Part shown: positions 1-6,327 of the stretch, one piece after another
Layout: every line of letters begins with the position of its first letter
Position numbering within the stretch: position 1 is the stretch's first letter
From: an uncultured Muribaculaceae bacterium
GTDB lineage: Bacteria; Bacteroidota; Bacteroidia; Bacteroidales; Muribaculaceae
Length of the DNA: 16,976 nt
Direction of reading: 5' to 3'
NCBI GenBank assembly: GCA_910584185.1
Contig: CAJTYC010000058.1
Location: forward strand, 1 to 16,976
Notes under the pieces: model-generated
Seen by the model: the letters and a program-made list of their open reading frames with translations, nothing else
The model's database searches: none
What the model was told of the DNA's origin: nothing
Position numbers and translations under genes: made by a program

Positions 1-2
1 AC

Positions 3-560
3 ATTGACCTTCTTGAATCCGAAAGTGCGAAACAGTGATGTGAACTGCGATTCGGCGACACGCCGGGCATTCTCGTAGTGCTCGGGCGTGAGTGCGTAAA
101 CTCGCATCTTGCGGTCGGCCTGACGATACATTGACTCCATGGCCTTGGCATCCCAGTCTCCTCGTTCGTAAAAGGCCGTAGTGGCAGCCTCGTCGATAAA
201 CCTGTCGTCGAGAAGTTTGATGGCAGGCAATGTGAGCGTAGCCACGCTGTCGCCCTCTGTGCGCACCCATGTGTCGGGGGCATCCTTGAGGTCTATGCCC
301 AAACGCAAGGCCCCACGGTATATTCGGGCGAGACGGTCATCGGGCAACGGCCACATGCGCTTGCGCGTGCTGTCCACAAGCACCTCGCAGTCTACCGTCA
401 GAAATTCCCATTCGCCTATCTCTTTCACCTCTTTTATTTGAGTGGCGGTGTTTGCTATCTTTGTCTTCTCAATCTTTATCTCGGAGCTGTGCATGAAGTA
501 TACTACCCCGACTCCCACCACAATCAGGAGTGCAACTAATATTATAATCTTCTTTAGCAT
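3..560 (-). CDS. DUF4230 membrane-anchored protein, 3' end cut by window edge
   Basis: The reading frame opens at an ATG (558-560) and stays open for 186 codons to the left edge, so the C-terminus is missing. Residues 1-4 (MLKK) precede a hydrophobic stretch at about 5-23 (IIILVALLIVVGVGVVYFM), which is one N-terminal membrane anchor with no lipobox. The rest is soluble and mixed-charge, with segments such as GEWEFLTVDCEVLVDSTRK and VRTEGDSVATLTLPAIKLLDD. This fits the DUF4230 family, whose function I do not know. It follows the DUF4230 lipoprotein gene on the same strand after 13 bases, so the two are almost certainly co-transcribed. Probably they are paralogues: one a lipoprotein, one anchored by a helix. 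Family assignment is by resemblance only. Confidence 0.8.
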   Translation of the reverse strand, partial: MLKKIIILVALLIVVGVGVVYFMHSSEIKIEKTKIANTATQIKEVKEIGEWEFLTVDCEVLVDSTRKRMWPLPDDRLARIYRGALRLGIDLKDAPDTWVRTEGDSVATLTLPAIKLLDDRFIDEAATTAFYERGDWDAKAMESMYRQADRKMRVYALTPEHYENARRVAESQFTSLFRTFGFKKVN

Positions 561-573
561 ATCGGTAGCCCTT

Positions 574-1179
574 TCATTTGTATATTATCTCTATCTCGTC
601 GGCCTCGTAGCCCAACTGCATGAGCATTGGTTTCAGAAGTGACGTAGCGTTAGCTTTAGCTGTCTTCTCTATATCCATCTGCGGTATGCTCGCCAGCACA
701 GCCTCCTTGCCTTGACGCTCAAATTCGCTTATCTCCGCGTCTGAAAACGAGCTCCTTAATATATCGGTATATTCCTTTATGCCTTTGTTGTCGATTTTTG
801 ATGAGGTCAGCTCAGCCTTTGGCACAGGCAGTGTGAGAGTCAATTTGCGGGGATTCGCGCTCATCACCACATCGGCGGCATTCAGTTCCCCGAAATCCAC
901 ATAAGCCTTAATCACTGCATCCATCGGAATCGCTATCTTGCGGTCGCCTATCGGCAGCTTCATCGTGAACTGACGGTTCATTATCTTGCCGCTGAGACGT
1001 TTCACGTCGTCGGCTGTGATAATCTTATGAACGGCATATTCCGTCACATATAGGCGGTTGGCTTCGCGCAATTTCATCACCACGTCGTCGGGCGTCGGTC
1101 CCGACTTCTCGCTGCATGAGGCAAGCATGGATATGCCCATCATGCAGAGCATTATTTTCTTAATCAGATTATGTTTCAT
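574..1179 (-). CDS. DUF4230 domain lipoprotein
   Basis: A 201-residue protein with a clear lipoprotein signal: a basic start (MKHNLIKK), a hydrophobic core, and the lipobox LASC with the lipidated cysteine at residue 22. The mature part begins SEKSG, with no aspartate right after Cys22. The body has the DUF4230 pattern: an early amphipathic stretch, a middle segment with KLPIGDRKIAIPMDAVIKAYVDF, a strand-rich LTLTLPVPKAELTS, and a C-terminal helix ending in a segment around MLMQLGYEADEIEIIY. The function is not established. It lies 76 bases after the apbE stop codon and 13 bases before the second DUF4230 gene, all on the minus strand. The start is the first ATG and gives an ideal signal peptide. 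The product is probably an envelope lipoprotein. Confidence 0.85.
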   Translation of the reverse strand: MKHNLIKKIMLCMMGISMLASCSEKSGPTPDDVVMKLREANRLYVTEYAVHKIITADDVKRLSGKIMNRQFTMKLPIGDRKIAIPMDAVIKAYVDFGELNAADVVMSANPRKLTLTLPVPKAELTSSKIDNKGIKEYTDILRSSFSDAEISEFERQGKEAVLASIPQMDIEKTAKANATSLLKPMLMQLGYEADEIEIIYK

Positions 1180-1232
1180 GTGTCTTTCCGTTATTTCTGC
1201 AATTTTCTATATCAATGTGACTATAAGATTGA

Positions 1233-1250
1233 GTTTGCAGGCAAACGTTT
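1233..1250. repeat. Overlapping palindromes between apbE and the DUF4230 genes
   Basis: Positions 1233-1246 read GTTTGC-AG-GCAAAC, a perfect 6-base inverted repeat with a 2-base spacer. It overlaps the self-complementary octamer AAACGTTT at 1243-1250. The pair sits 10 bases beyond the apbE stop and about 54 bases ahead of the DUF4230 lipoprotein start. The tight spacer suits a protein-binding DNA site better than an RNA hairpin. Whether anything binds here is unknown. Confidence 0.35.
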
Positions 1251-1255
1251 ACGCG

Positions 1256-2248
1256 TCATTTCTCAAAAATTGTTAATGATTTGAATTTTTCATTTTCCCA
1301 TACACTCATGTCGTTGAGTACTAGCATTATGGGGTAATTAAGCGTCGCGGCAAGTTTTGTGGCTCCCTCGCTGCCAAGTGCCATCATAGAGGTGGCAAGT
1401 GCATCGGCCTCCATGCAGGTTGGGGCAACCACCGTGGCGCTGAGCACGTCTGTGAGTACCGGCCTGCCGGTCCTTGCAGATATGGTATGGCCGTAGGTCC
1501 AGCCCCCGGCCGACGTATGGAAGTTGCGGTAATTGCCCGATGTGGCAAGCCCGCAGTCGGTGATCTCTATCACGCATTGTGACTCATGAATCACCGAGTC
1601 GGTCAGTATAGGCCGGTCCACAGAAACTCTCCACTTCTTGCCCGAAGGAGACTTGCCGGCGCAACTTATTTCACCTCCTATCTCCACGAGTCTGTCGGCG
1701 ACGCCATTGCGTGCGAGCATCCTGCTGACTTCGTCGCAACCGTAGCCCTTGGCTATTGCAGAGAAATTAAACTGAGTGCGGGCATCTTGCTTAGTCAGTC
1801 GGCCTTTATGGAGCGAGGTCTTGGATATTCCGGTAAATGCCATCAGCGAGTCCAGTCGCAGCGTGTCGGCGGTGGCCTTGTGGCCTTTGCCGAATCCCCA
1901 GGCCGTTATCAGAGGTCCGAGGGTGGGGTCAAATGCGCCATTGGTGAGCTTATTGATCCTTACCGATTCATTATATACATTGGCCAAGTGAATGTCTAAC
2001 TCTATCTCCTCTCCCCGGTTCACCCGGCTTATCATGCTTGTCGAGTCGAACACATTGAGCGACTCGTCCACCCGCTGCATCGTCGTGATTATGCTGTCGG
2101 TCAAATCTCGGTCGGAATCATATGTAATATGGTATTGGGTGTGCCATATCATGCCCTCTGCCCCCCGAAATTCGCTCCGACCGCAGCCGCATAGAAAGAG
2201 CAGTGTAGCTGCCATAATTGCCCCAAAATTCCTAAATATTATACCCAT
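1256..2248 (-). CDS. apbE: FAD:protein FMN transferase, ApbE lipoprotein
   Basis: ApbE transfers the FMN part of FAD onto a Thr or Ser of exported redox proteins such as NqrB/NqrC or RnfD/RnfG subunits, using Mg2+. Numbering from the ATG at 2246-2248 (330 residues), family motifs appear in order: GAFDPTLGPL 104-113, IAKGYGCD 165-172, EIGGEI 189-194, ATSGNYRNF 235-243, YGHTISARTGRPV 252-264 and MEADALAT 279-286. The N-terminus is a lipoprotein signal ending FLCGC, with Cys22 the likely lipid site. An upstream in-frame ATG at 2273-2275 would add nine residues. I prefer the downstream start because a promoter-like TAAATTTG (2286-2293) would put the transcript start only a few bases from the upstream ATG, and because the shorter protein has the better signal peptide. 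No flavinylated partner gene is visible here. Confidence 0.93.
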   Translation of the reverse strand: MGIIFRNFGAIMAATLLFLCGCGRSEFRGAEGMIWHTQYHITYDSDRDLTDSIITTMQRVDESLNVFDSTSMISRVNRGEEIELDIHLANVYNESVRINKLTNGAFDPTLGPLITAWGFGKGHKATADTLRLDSLMAFTGISKTSLHKGRLTKQDARTQFNFSAIAKGYGCDEVSRMLARNGVADRLVEIGGEISCAGKSPSGKKWRVSVDRPILTDSVIHESQCVIEITDCGLATSGNYRNFHTSAGGWTYGHTISARTGRPVLTDVLSATVVAPTCMEADALATSMMALGSEGATKLAATLNYPIMLVLNDMSVWENEKFKSLTIFEK

Positions 2249-2285
2249 TGTATGATTTTTTCTAAAATTTTGCATTATTTTTTTG

Positions 2286-2293
2286 CAAATTTA
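2286..2293 (-). promoter_or_regulatory. Possible Bacteroidota -7 promoter element for apbE
   Basis: On the minus strand these bases read TAAATTTG, an exact match to the TAnnTTTG -7 consensus of the Bacteroidota primary sigma factor. The surroundings are strongly A/T-rich, as usual for such promoters. I see no good TTTG -33 box at the right distance. Transcription would begin near 2280, giving a leader of about 33 bases to the ATG at 2248. Confidence 0.4.
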
Positions 2294-2350
2294 TTGTTTT
2301 TACTTTGTAAAGTTAATAAAAAACATTAAATTTACATAATCGAAATATGA

Positions 2351-2418
2351 TTCTATAGCGCCCAGGCGCCACTTTGTGTCGATTTGAAGATTTGATGGCT
2401 GACTTCTATCGCCACTTT
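2351..2418. repeat. Imperfect direct repeat and GC palindrome upstream of the DJ-1 gene
   Basis: TTCTAT occurs at 2351-2356 and 2404-2409, and CGCCACTTT at 2367-2375 and 2410-2418. In the second copy the two words are adjacent; in the first they are separated by ten bases. Those ten bases help form the palindrome GCGCC-CA-GGCGC at 2358-2369. This lies in the 212-base gap between the divergent apbE and DJ-1 genes and could be an operator region. No clear TAnnTTTG promoter for the DJ-1 gene was found. Confidence 0.35.
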
Positions 2419-2487
2419 ATTCTCCTTATTTTATCATATTTCGTAGACATAGGAACTTTTACGTAATATTTCTAAAACCGAAATGCT

Positions 2488-3078
2488 ATGAAAGAATCAT
2501 TTGTTTTCCTTGCCGACGGCTTTGAAGAAGTAGAAGCCCTGACGGCGGTAGATGTGCTACGTCGTGCCGGCATGCCGGTGCGCACAGTCTCAATCAGCAG
2601 CTCGTTGCAGGTCATGGGTGCCCATGGCATCAGCGTGAAGGCCGATGCCATTTATGAATCGACCCTCTTCGGCAATCCCGGTTGGCTCATTCTCCCCGGC
2701 GGTCTCCCCGGTGCCGACAATTTGTATAAGTTTGCCCCCCTGCAGGGTTTGCTGCACCAGCAGGCTGAGTCGGCAGAAGGTCAGATCGCAGCTATTTGCG
2801 CCGCACCGGCAGTGGTGCTCGGCAAACTCGGTTTGCTAAAGGGCCATAAGGCGACTTGCTATCCAGGATTTGAAAATATGCTCGAGGGTGCCGAATATGT
2901 TGATGCCCGCGTGGTGGTGGATGGTAAGTTTGTGCTCGGCAACGGTCCCGCCTCAGCCCTCGAATGGGCCCTTGCAATTGTCAGAGTTCAGCTCGGACAG
3001 CAGAAGTCGCGCAATGTCGCTAACGGTATGCTCCTATATCCTAACGGCGACAGCCAATTCAACAACATGTTTGGTTGA
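2488..3078 (+). CDS. DJ-1/PfpI (YajL-like) family protein
   Basis: A 196-residue single-domain protein of the DJ-1/ThiJ/PfpI superfamily, about the usual length. Members of the DJ-1/YajL branch have been linked to oxidative-stress protection, chaperone activity and handling of glyoxal-damaged molecules. Visible marks are the N-terminal FLADGFEEVEAL (residues 7-18) with the conserved Glu16, the LPGGLPGADNL loop at 69-79, and the nucleophile elbow AAICAAPAVVLG at 101-112 with the reactive Cys104. After it comes a LKGHKATCYPGFE segment typical of the family. Older databases often call such proteins thiazole monophosphate biosynthesis enzymes, which is unsupported. The gene is transcribed away from apbE. 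A YigZ-type gene follows after 94 bases on the same strand. The exact substrate cannot be read from sequence. Confidence 0.93.
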   Translation: MKESFVFLADGFEEVEALTAVDVLRRAGMPVRTVSISSSLQVMGAHGISVKADAIYESTLFGNPGWLILPGGLPGADNLYKFAPLQGLLHQQAESAEGQIAAICAAPAVVLGKLGLLKGHKATCYPGFENMLEGAEYVDARVVVDGKFVLGNGPASALEWALAIVRVQLGQQKSRNVANGMLLYPNGDSQFNNMFG

Positions 3079-3112
3079 TAATAATGAACAACACAAAACT
3101 GTAGGAACAATA

Positions 3113-3132
3113 GGTCACTCAAATTAGCGACC
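3113..3132 (+). other. Small hairpin between the DJ-1 and YigZ genes
   Basis: GGTCACT (3113-3119) pairs with AGCGACC (3126-3132) through six base pairs and one A/C mismatch, with a six-base loop. There is no T-run after it, so it is at best a weak terminator or a leader structure of the next gene. The rest of the 94-base gap shows nothing recognisable. Confidence 0.25.
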
Positions 3133-3172
3133 GGAAAACCCAACGACTGAACAACTTAAAAACTAAGTAGTT

Positions 3173-3763
3173 TTGGATCTATTCTACACTATACAACGGA
3201 CCGGCTCATCTCGCTACACAGAGAAGATGAGCCGGTTCATCGCGTTCGCTATTCCAGTATCGTCGGCCGAAGAGGCAAAGGCTGTCGTAAAGGATTACCA
3301 GAATAAGTATCACGATGCAAGGCATGTATGCTGGGCCTACATGCTGGGGCCCGAGCGTAAGGAGTGGCAGATAAACGACAATGGCGAACCTTCCGGCACC
3401 GCCGGCAAACCGATGCTCGGCCAAATCAACAGCATGGAGCTAACCGATGTGCTCGTGGTGTGCGTGCGTTATTTCGGTGGCATAAAGCTCGGAACATCCG
3501 GCCTGATTGCCGCATATCGCGAGGCGGCGCGGCTTGCGCTTGAAGACGCCGGGCGTAAGGAGTGCCGCCAGACCGAACGCATGATGCTGCAATTTGGCTA
3601 TGAAGAGGCTGACAAGGTGCTCCGCATCATTAAGCATCCAGACGTGACAATTATATCGAAGACCTTCGACAACCTTTGTCATGCTGAAATAGAATATCCC
3701 CTCGACCTGCATGCCGAGCTTACCGGCAGACTCGCCAATTGGATTCTTGACGGTGCAATATAG
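3173..3763 (+). CDS. YigZ/IMPACT (UPF0029) family protein, TTG start
   Basis: A 196-residue IMPACT/YigZ protein. The family is widespread; the eukaryotic member modulates the GCN1-GCN2 stress kinase, and the bacterial role is unclear. Family marks are the HDARHVCWAYMLG stretch (residues 47-59), NDNGEPSGTAGKPM (68-81) and VVCVRYFGGIKLGTSGL (95-111), followed by a small C-terminal ferredoxin-like part. The start is unusual. An in-frame stop lies at 3164-3166, and the only reasonable start between it and the conserved N-terminus is TTG at 3173. The next ATG, at 3227 (residue 19), would remove FYTIQ and SRYTEKMSRFIAFA residues that the family normally keeps. A 14-pair hairpin (3198-3238) sits in these first codons and buries that internal ATG. 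Spacing to the upstream DJ-1 gene is 94 bases. Confidence 0.92.
   Translation: MDLFYTIQRTGSSRYTEKMSRFIAFAIPVSSAEEAKAVVKDYQNKYHDARHVCWAYMLGPERKEWQINDNGEPSGTAGKPMLGQINSMELTDVLVVCVRYFGGIKLGTSGLIAAYREAARLALEDAGRKECRQTERMMLQFGYEEADKVLRIIKHPDVTIISKTFDNLCHAEIEYPLDLHAELTGRLANWILDGAI
3198..3238 (+). promoter_or_regulatory. Strong hairpin within the first codons of the yigZ-like gene
   Basis: ACCGGCTCATCT at 3200-3211 is the exact reverse complement of AGATGAGCCGGT at 3225-3236. The stem extends outward by a G-U pair (3199/3237) and a G-C pair (3198/3238), with a 13-base loop. It covers codons 9-22, beginning 25 bases after the TTG start, and includes the internal ATG at 3227. A structure this stable near a weak start codon may affect translation; that is an inference. 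Confidence 0.55.
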
Positions 3764-3764
3764 T

Positions 3765-3779
3765 GCATTTATTAAATGC
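3765..3779 (+). terminator. Possible weak terminator after the yigZ-like gene
   Basis: GCATTT (3765-3770) and AAATGC (3774-3779) form a six-pair hairpin with a three-base loop directly behind the stop codon, followed by an A/T-rich but not T-only stretch. The stem is short and A/T-rich, so termination would be inefficient. Confidence 0.3.
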
Positions 3780-3827
3780 TTATAAAAATTATTTAGCTGA
3801 AATAGTGCATAATTCAAAAAAAATTAC

Positions 3828-3835
3828 GATATTTG
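3828..3835 (+). promoter_or_regulatory. Possible -7 promoter element for the HU gene
   Basis: GATATTTG differs from the Bacteroidota TAnnTTTG consensus only in its first base and follows a long A/T-rich stretch. No convincing TTTG -33 box lies at the right spacing. If used, transcription would start near 3840 and give the HU mRNA a leader of about 145 bases. Confidence 0.3.
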
Positions 3836-3901
3836 CATTGCAAAATCTGCAAACGAACCATTGTGTGAGTGCGTGTGTTTTGCAATAGGTTGAATCATAA
3901 T

Positions 3902-3931
3902 AGTTTAAGTTTTAAACTGGCCGTTTGTGGC
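3902..3931 (+). promoter_or_regulatory. Inverted repeats in the HU gene leader
   Basis: AGTTTAA (3902-3908) and TTAAACT (3912-3918) form a perfect 7-base inverted repeat with a 3-base spacer. Directly after it, GGCC occurs twice (3919-3922 and 3929-3932) around GTTTGT and can pair with itself. Both lie 53 to 83 bases before the HU start. They could be a protein site or a leader structure. HU genes are often autoregulated, but nothing here proves it. Confidence 0.35.
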
Positions 3932-3984
3932 CGAGGATGGACAAAAGGGGAGTACTTCGATAAATCATTAATTATTTTTGTGAA

Positions 3985-4257
3985 ATGACAAAAGCAGATA
4001 TCGTAGCAGAGATTTCGCGCAGCACAGGTTTGGAAAAGGCTGCAGTGCTCGCAACCGTGGAGAAATTCATGGATGTTGTGAAAGAATCAATGGCAGCAGG
4101 TAACAATGTTTACCTTCGCGGCTTTGGTAGCTTTGTTGTGAAGACCCGCAAGGAGAAGACAGCTCGCAACATTTCTAAAAACACTACAATCAAAATCCCC
4201 GAGCACAAGGTGCCTACTTTCAAGCCCTCCAAGGTATTCCTCGAGGAAGTTAAGTAA
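3985..4257 (+). CDS. HU/IHF family nucleoid DNA-binding protein
   Basis: A 90-residue protein, the standard size for HU or IHF subunits. It binds and bends DNA as a dimer in the nucleoid. Residues 1-40 form the helical dimerisation part (MTKADIVAEISRSTGLEK and onward), then RGFGSFVVKTRKEKTARN (45-62) with the conserved GFGSF and ARN motifs. The flexible arm carries IPEHKVPTFKPSK (71-83), including the tip proline that intercalates into DNA. It resembles HU more than a sequence-specific IHF subunit, but the two are hard to separate by eye. It heads a same-strand group with the 29-residue basic protein and RNase E/G, a plausible growth-linked cluster. The ATG start lies in A/T-rich sequence with no Shine-Dalgarno motif. 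Confidence 0.96.
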   Translation: MTKADIVAEISRSTGLEKAAVLATVEKFMDVVKESMAAGNNVYLRGFGSFVVKTRKEKTARNISKNTTIKIPEHKVPTFKPSKVFLEEVK

Positions 4258-4287
4258 GATGTCCGCCTCTGCGGCTCACTCTATTTT

Positions 4288-4341
4288 AGTGATTATACTC
4301 ACTTAGGGTAATTGTTCTGACTTGCCCTGTTAAGTGATTAT
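4288..4341 (+). promoter_or_regulatory. Competing hairpins before the 29-residue protein gene
   Basis: The nine bases AGTGATTAT occur at 4288-4296 and again at 4333-4341. Between them lies CACTTA (4300-4305). The first copy can pair as AGTGA/TCACT (4288-4292 with 4299-4303). Alternatively CACTTA plus GGG (4300-4308) can pair with CCC and TAAGTG (4325-4327 and 4331-4336). The two folds use the same CACT bases and exclude each other. The second ends 34 bases before the start codon. Confidence 0.35.
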
Positions 4342-4370
4342 TAAGGAGTTTAACTAAAAAATTAATAATT

Positions 4371-4460
4371 ATGCCAAGCGGAAAGAAGAGAAAAGGCCAC
4401 AAGATGGCTACTCACAAACGCAAAAAAAGACTGAGAAAGAATCGTCATAAGAAGAAATAA
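4371..4460 (+). CDS. 29-residue AURKAIP1/COX24-type basic protein
   Basis: This short frame encodes 29 residues starting MPSGKKRKGHKMATHKRKK and ending RKNRHKKK. It has 16 Lys/Arg and 3 His, so it is very basic. The KxxKMxTHKRKKRxRKxRxKKK pattern matches proteins named for the AURKAIP1/COX24 domain, which corresponds to mitochondrial ribosomal protein mS38. Related tiny proteins are widespread in Bacteroidota and are thought to sit in the ribosome, wrapped in rRNA. The start is an ATG behind TTAATAATT with no Shine-Dalgarno motif. It lies between the HU gene (113 bases upstream) and RNase E/G (222 bases downstream), a grouping I recall from other Bacteroidota. Its small size makes it easy to miss in automatic annotation. 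Confidence 0.85.
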   Translation: MPSGKKRKGHKMATHKRKKRLRKNRHKKK

Positions 4461-4522
4461 GCAAGATTTCTTCTTGTTGGCTTGTCCGGCAAGTCCGGCC
4501 CTGTCAGTAGCGTTAAATCATC

Positions 4523-4560
4523 GGGCACCGGGTTTGTGGTTCGTGAAGACCCGCATGCCC
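4523..4560 (+). promoter_or_regulatory. Leader hairpin upstream of RNase E/G
   Basis: GGGC (4523-4526) pairs with GCCC (4557-4560), and CGGGT (4529-4533) with ACCCG (4549-4553), separated by a small internal loop. This gives a nine-pair stem capped by a 15-base loop. It is one of at least two hairpins in the 222-base gap between the 29-residue gene and RNase E/G. Confidence 0.4.
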
Positions 4561-4566
4561 TTGCCT

Positions 4567-4623
4567 ATAAAAGAACAAACGGACCGCCGCGCTTTTGGGC
4601 CGGCGTTATGTTTGTTCTTTTAT
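4567..4623 (+). terminator. Long bipartite hairpin, terminator or attenuator before RNase E/G
   Basis: ATAAAAGAACAAAC (4567-4580) is perfectly complementary to GTTTGTTCTTTTAT (4610-4623), giving 14 outer pairs. Inside, CGCCG (4585-4589) pairs with CGGCG (4601-4605), forming a GC-rich upper stem around a TTTT-containing loop. The right arm runs into CTTTTTACTC, a T-rich tail. This is a good candidate intrinsic terminator for the HU and basic-protein transcripts. Because RNase E/G follows 60 bases later on the same strand, it could also act as an attenuator or as a leader element that the nuclease itself recognises. Confidence 0.6.
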
Positions 4624-4682
4624 CTTTTTACTCATCATTCATTTCGAATCAAGCCGTCGGTCTTTGACCCGGCTTACAAATC

Positions 4683-6308
4683 ATGAAAAGCGAATTAGTA
4701 GTAGACGTAAATCAGGAAGAGATTTCCATAGCCCTGCTCGAGGACTCCAGGCTGGTGTCGCTCCAGAAGGAGAGCCGTAACATAGCCTATGCGGTGGGTG
4801 ATCTCTATTTGGCAAAGGTCAAGAAGATCATGCCGGGCCTGAATGCCGCATTTGTGGATGTCGGCTATGAAAAAGATGCTTTTCTTCATTATCTCGACCT
4901 CGGACCCCAATTCAGCTCTTATGCTGAATTTCTCAACGAGGCTTTCAAAGACAAGCGCCGTGTTCCCTCTTTGTCGCGCATGAAACTTCTGCCCGACATA
5001 CCTAAGCAAGGCACTATACAATCGGTAATCCAACCCGGTCAGCAGCTTGTCGTGCAAATCGCCAAGGAGCCTATTTCAACTAAAGGCCCGAGGCTTACCA
5101 CCGAACTCTCATTCACCGGACGCTACATGGTGTTGATGCCTTTTGGCGATAAAATATCAATATCACAGAAGATTCGGTCTACAGAGGAGAAAATTCGTCT
5201 GCGCCAGCTCATCGGCAGCATCAAGCCCAAGGGCTTCAGCGTGATAGTGCGCACATCTGCCGAAAACAAGCGCGTGGCAGAGCTGAACCATGAGCTGCGC
5301 ACCCTGCTTAAGAATTGGGAGGAGGCAGTGTCAAAGATGCAGCGGAGCAAGTCGCCCGCTCTTATCTATGAAGAGGACTCAAGGGCTGTAAGCGTGATAC
5401 GCGACCTTTTCAGCCCCAATTTCGAGAGTATCTATGTTAACCATGCTGAGACTTTCACGCAAATCCAAAATTATGTCTCCCTGATTTCTCCTGAGAATAG
5501 GGACATCGTGAAGCTCTATGCCAAGGATACTCCGATTTTCGATAATTTCAACATAACCCGTCAGATCAAGAGCAGCTTCGGCAAGACTGTATCGTTCCGT
5601 TCGGGAGCTTACCTAATCATAGAGAGCACTGAAGCACTGCATGTCATCGACGTCAACTCCGGCAACCGCAGCAAAGCCTGCCCCGACCAGGAGTCAAACG
5701 CACTCGACGTCAACCTTAAGGCAGCCGACGAGATAGCGCGACAGTTGCGCCTGCGCGACATGGGTGGAATAATAGTAGTCGACTTTATCGACATGGGCAA
5801 GGCGGAGCACCGCCAGGAGCTTTACGACCACATGAAGGAGGTCATGGCCAACGACCGTGCACGTCACAACATTTTGCCGCTGAGCAAGTTCGGTCTCATG
5901 CAGATTACGCGCCAGCGTGTGCGTCCGGCACTCGACATCACTACGAGCGAGTCATGCCCCTCATGCTTCGGCAAGGGTGAAGTGCAAGCCTCTATCCTAT
6001 TTACCGACAAACTCGAGCAGAAGATTGAATATCTTGTGGAGCATCTGAAAATCAGGAAGTTCAACATGTATATCCACCCATATGTGGAAGCCTATGTCAA
6101 GAAAGGCCTGATATCGCTCTATGGCAAATGGAGGCGTAAATACGGCCGGGGCTTCAAGGTGATAGCCGACGAATCGCTCGCATACCTGCAATATAAGGTG
6201 GTGGATCCCGACGGCAAGGAGATAGACCTCAAAGAGGAAGGCGACCTCGGCTCAAGCCAAACTAAAAACCGCGTAAGAGCCAAAAACCGAGATAAAGAAG
6301 AAAACTGA
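4683..6308 (+). CDS. RNase E/G family endoribonuclease
   Basis: A 541-residue Rne/Rng endoribonuclease that cuts single-stranded A/U-rich RNA in mRNA decay and rRNA maturation. An S1 RNA-binding domain covers about residues 36-135 (VGDLYLAKVKKIMPGLNAAFVDVG). The sensor region follows, with RGxGxxxR-like residues less clear. The DNase I-like catalytic part has IDVNSGNRSK with Asp323, and VVDFIDM with Asp367 and Asp370. The Zn-link CPSC is at 425-428 and normally joins two subunits. There is no long disordered tail like the degradosome scaffold of E. coli RNase E, so it is closer in size to RNase G. The C-terminus ends in a short charged stretch (KNRVRAKNRDKEEN). The 222-base structured leader is notable because E. 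coli rne is autoregulated through its leader. A strong terminator follows. Confidence 0.95.
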   Translation: MKSELVVDVNQEEISIALLEDSRLVSLQKESRNIAYAVGDLYLAKVKKIMPGLNAAFVDVGYEKDAFLHYLDLGPQFSSYAEFLNEAFKDKRRVPSLSRMKLLPDIPKQGTIQSVIQPGQQLVVQIAKEPISTKGPRLTTELSFTGRYMVLMPFGDKISISQKIRSTEEKIRLRQLIGSIKPKGFSVIVRTSAENKRVAELNHELRTLLKNWEEAVSKMQRSKSPALIYEEDSRAVSVIRDLFSPNFESIYVNHAETFTQIQNYVSLISPENRDIVKLYAKDTPIFDNFNITRQIKSSFGKTVSFRSGAYLIIESTEALHVIDVNSGNRSKACPDQESNALDVNLKAADEIARQLRLRDMGGIIVVDFIDMGKAEHRQELYDHMKEVMANDRARHNILPLSKFGLMQITRQRVRPALDITTSESCPSCFGKGEVQASILFTDKLEQKIEYLVEHLKIRKFNMYIHPYVEAYVKKGLISLYGKWRRKYGRGFKVIADESLAYLQYKVVDPDGKEIDLKEEGDLGSSQTKNRVRAKNRDKEEN

Positions 6309-6327
6309 ACCAATCATTCAAAATTAC

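Noticed and set aside
2354..2363. TATAGCGCCC shared with the minus strand near 16909-16918
   Set aside because: A ten-base match between two places is expected many times by chance in 17 kb, and the flanks do not agree.
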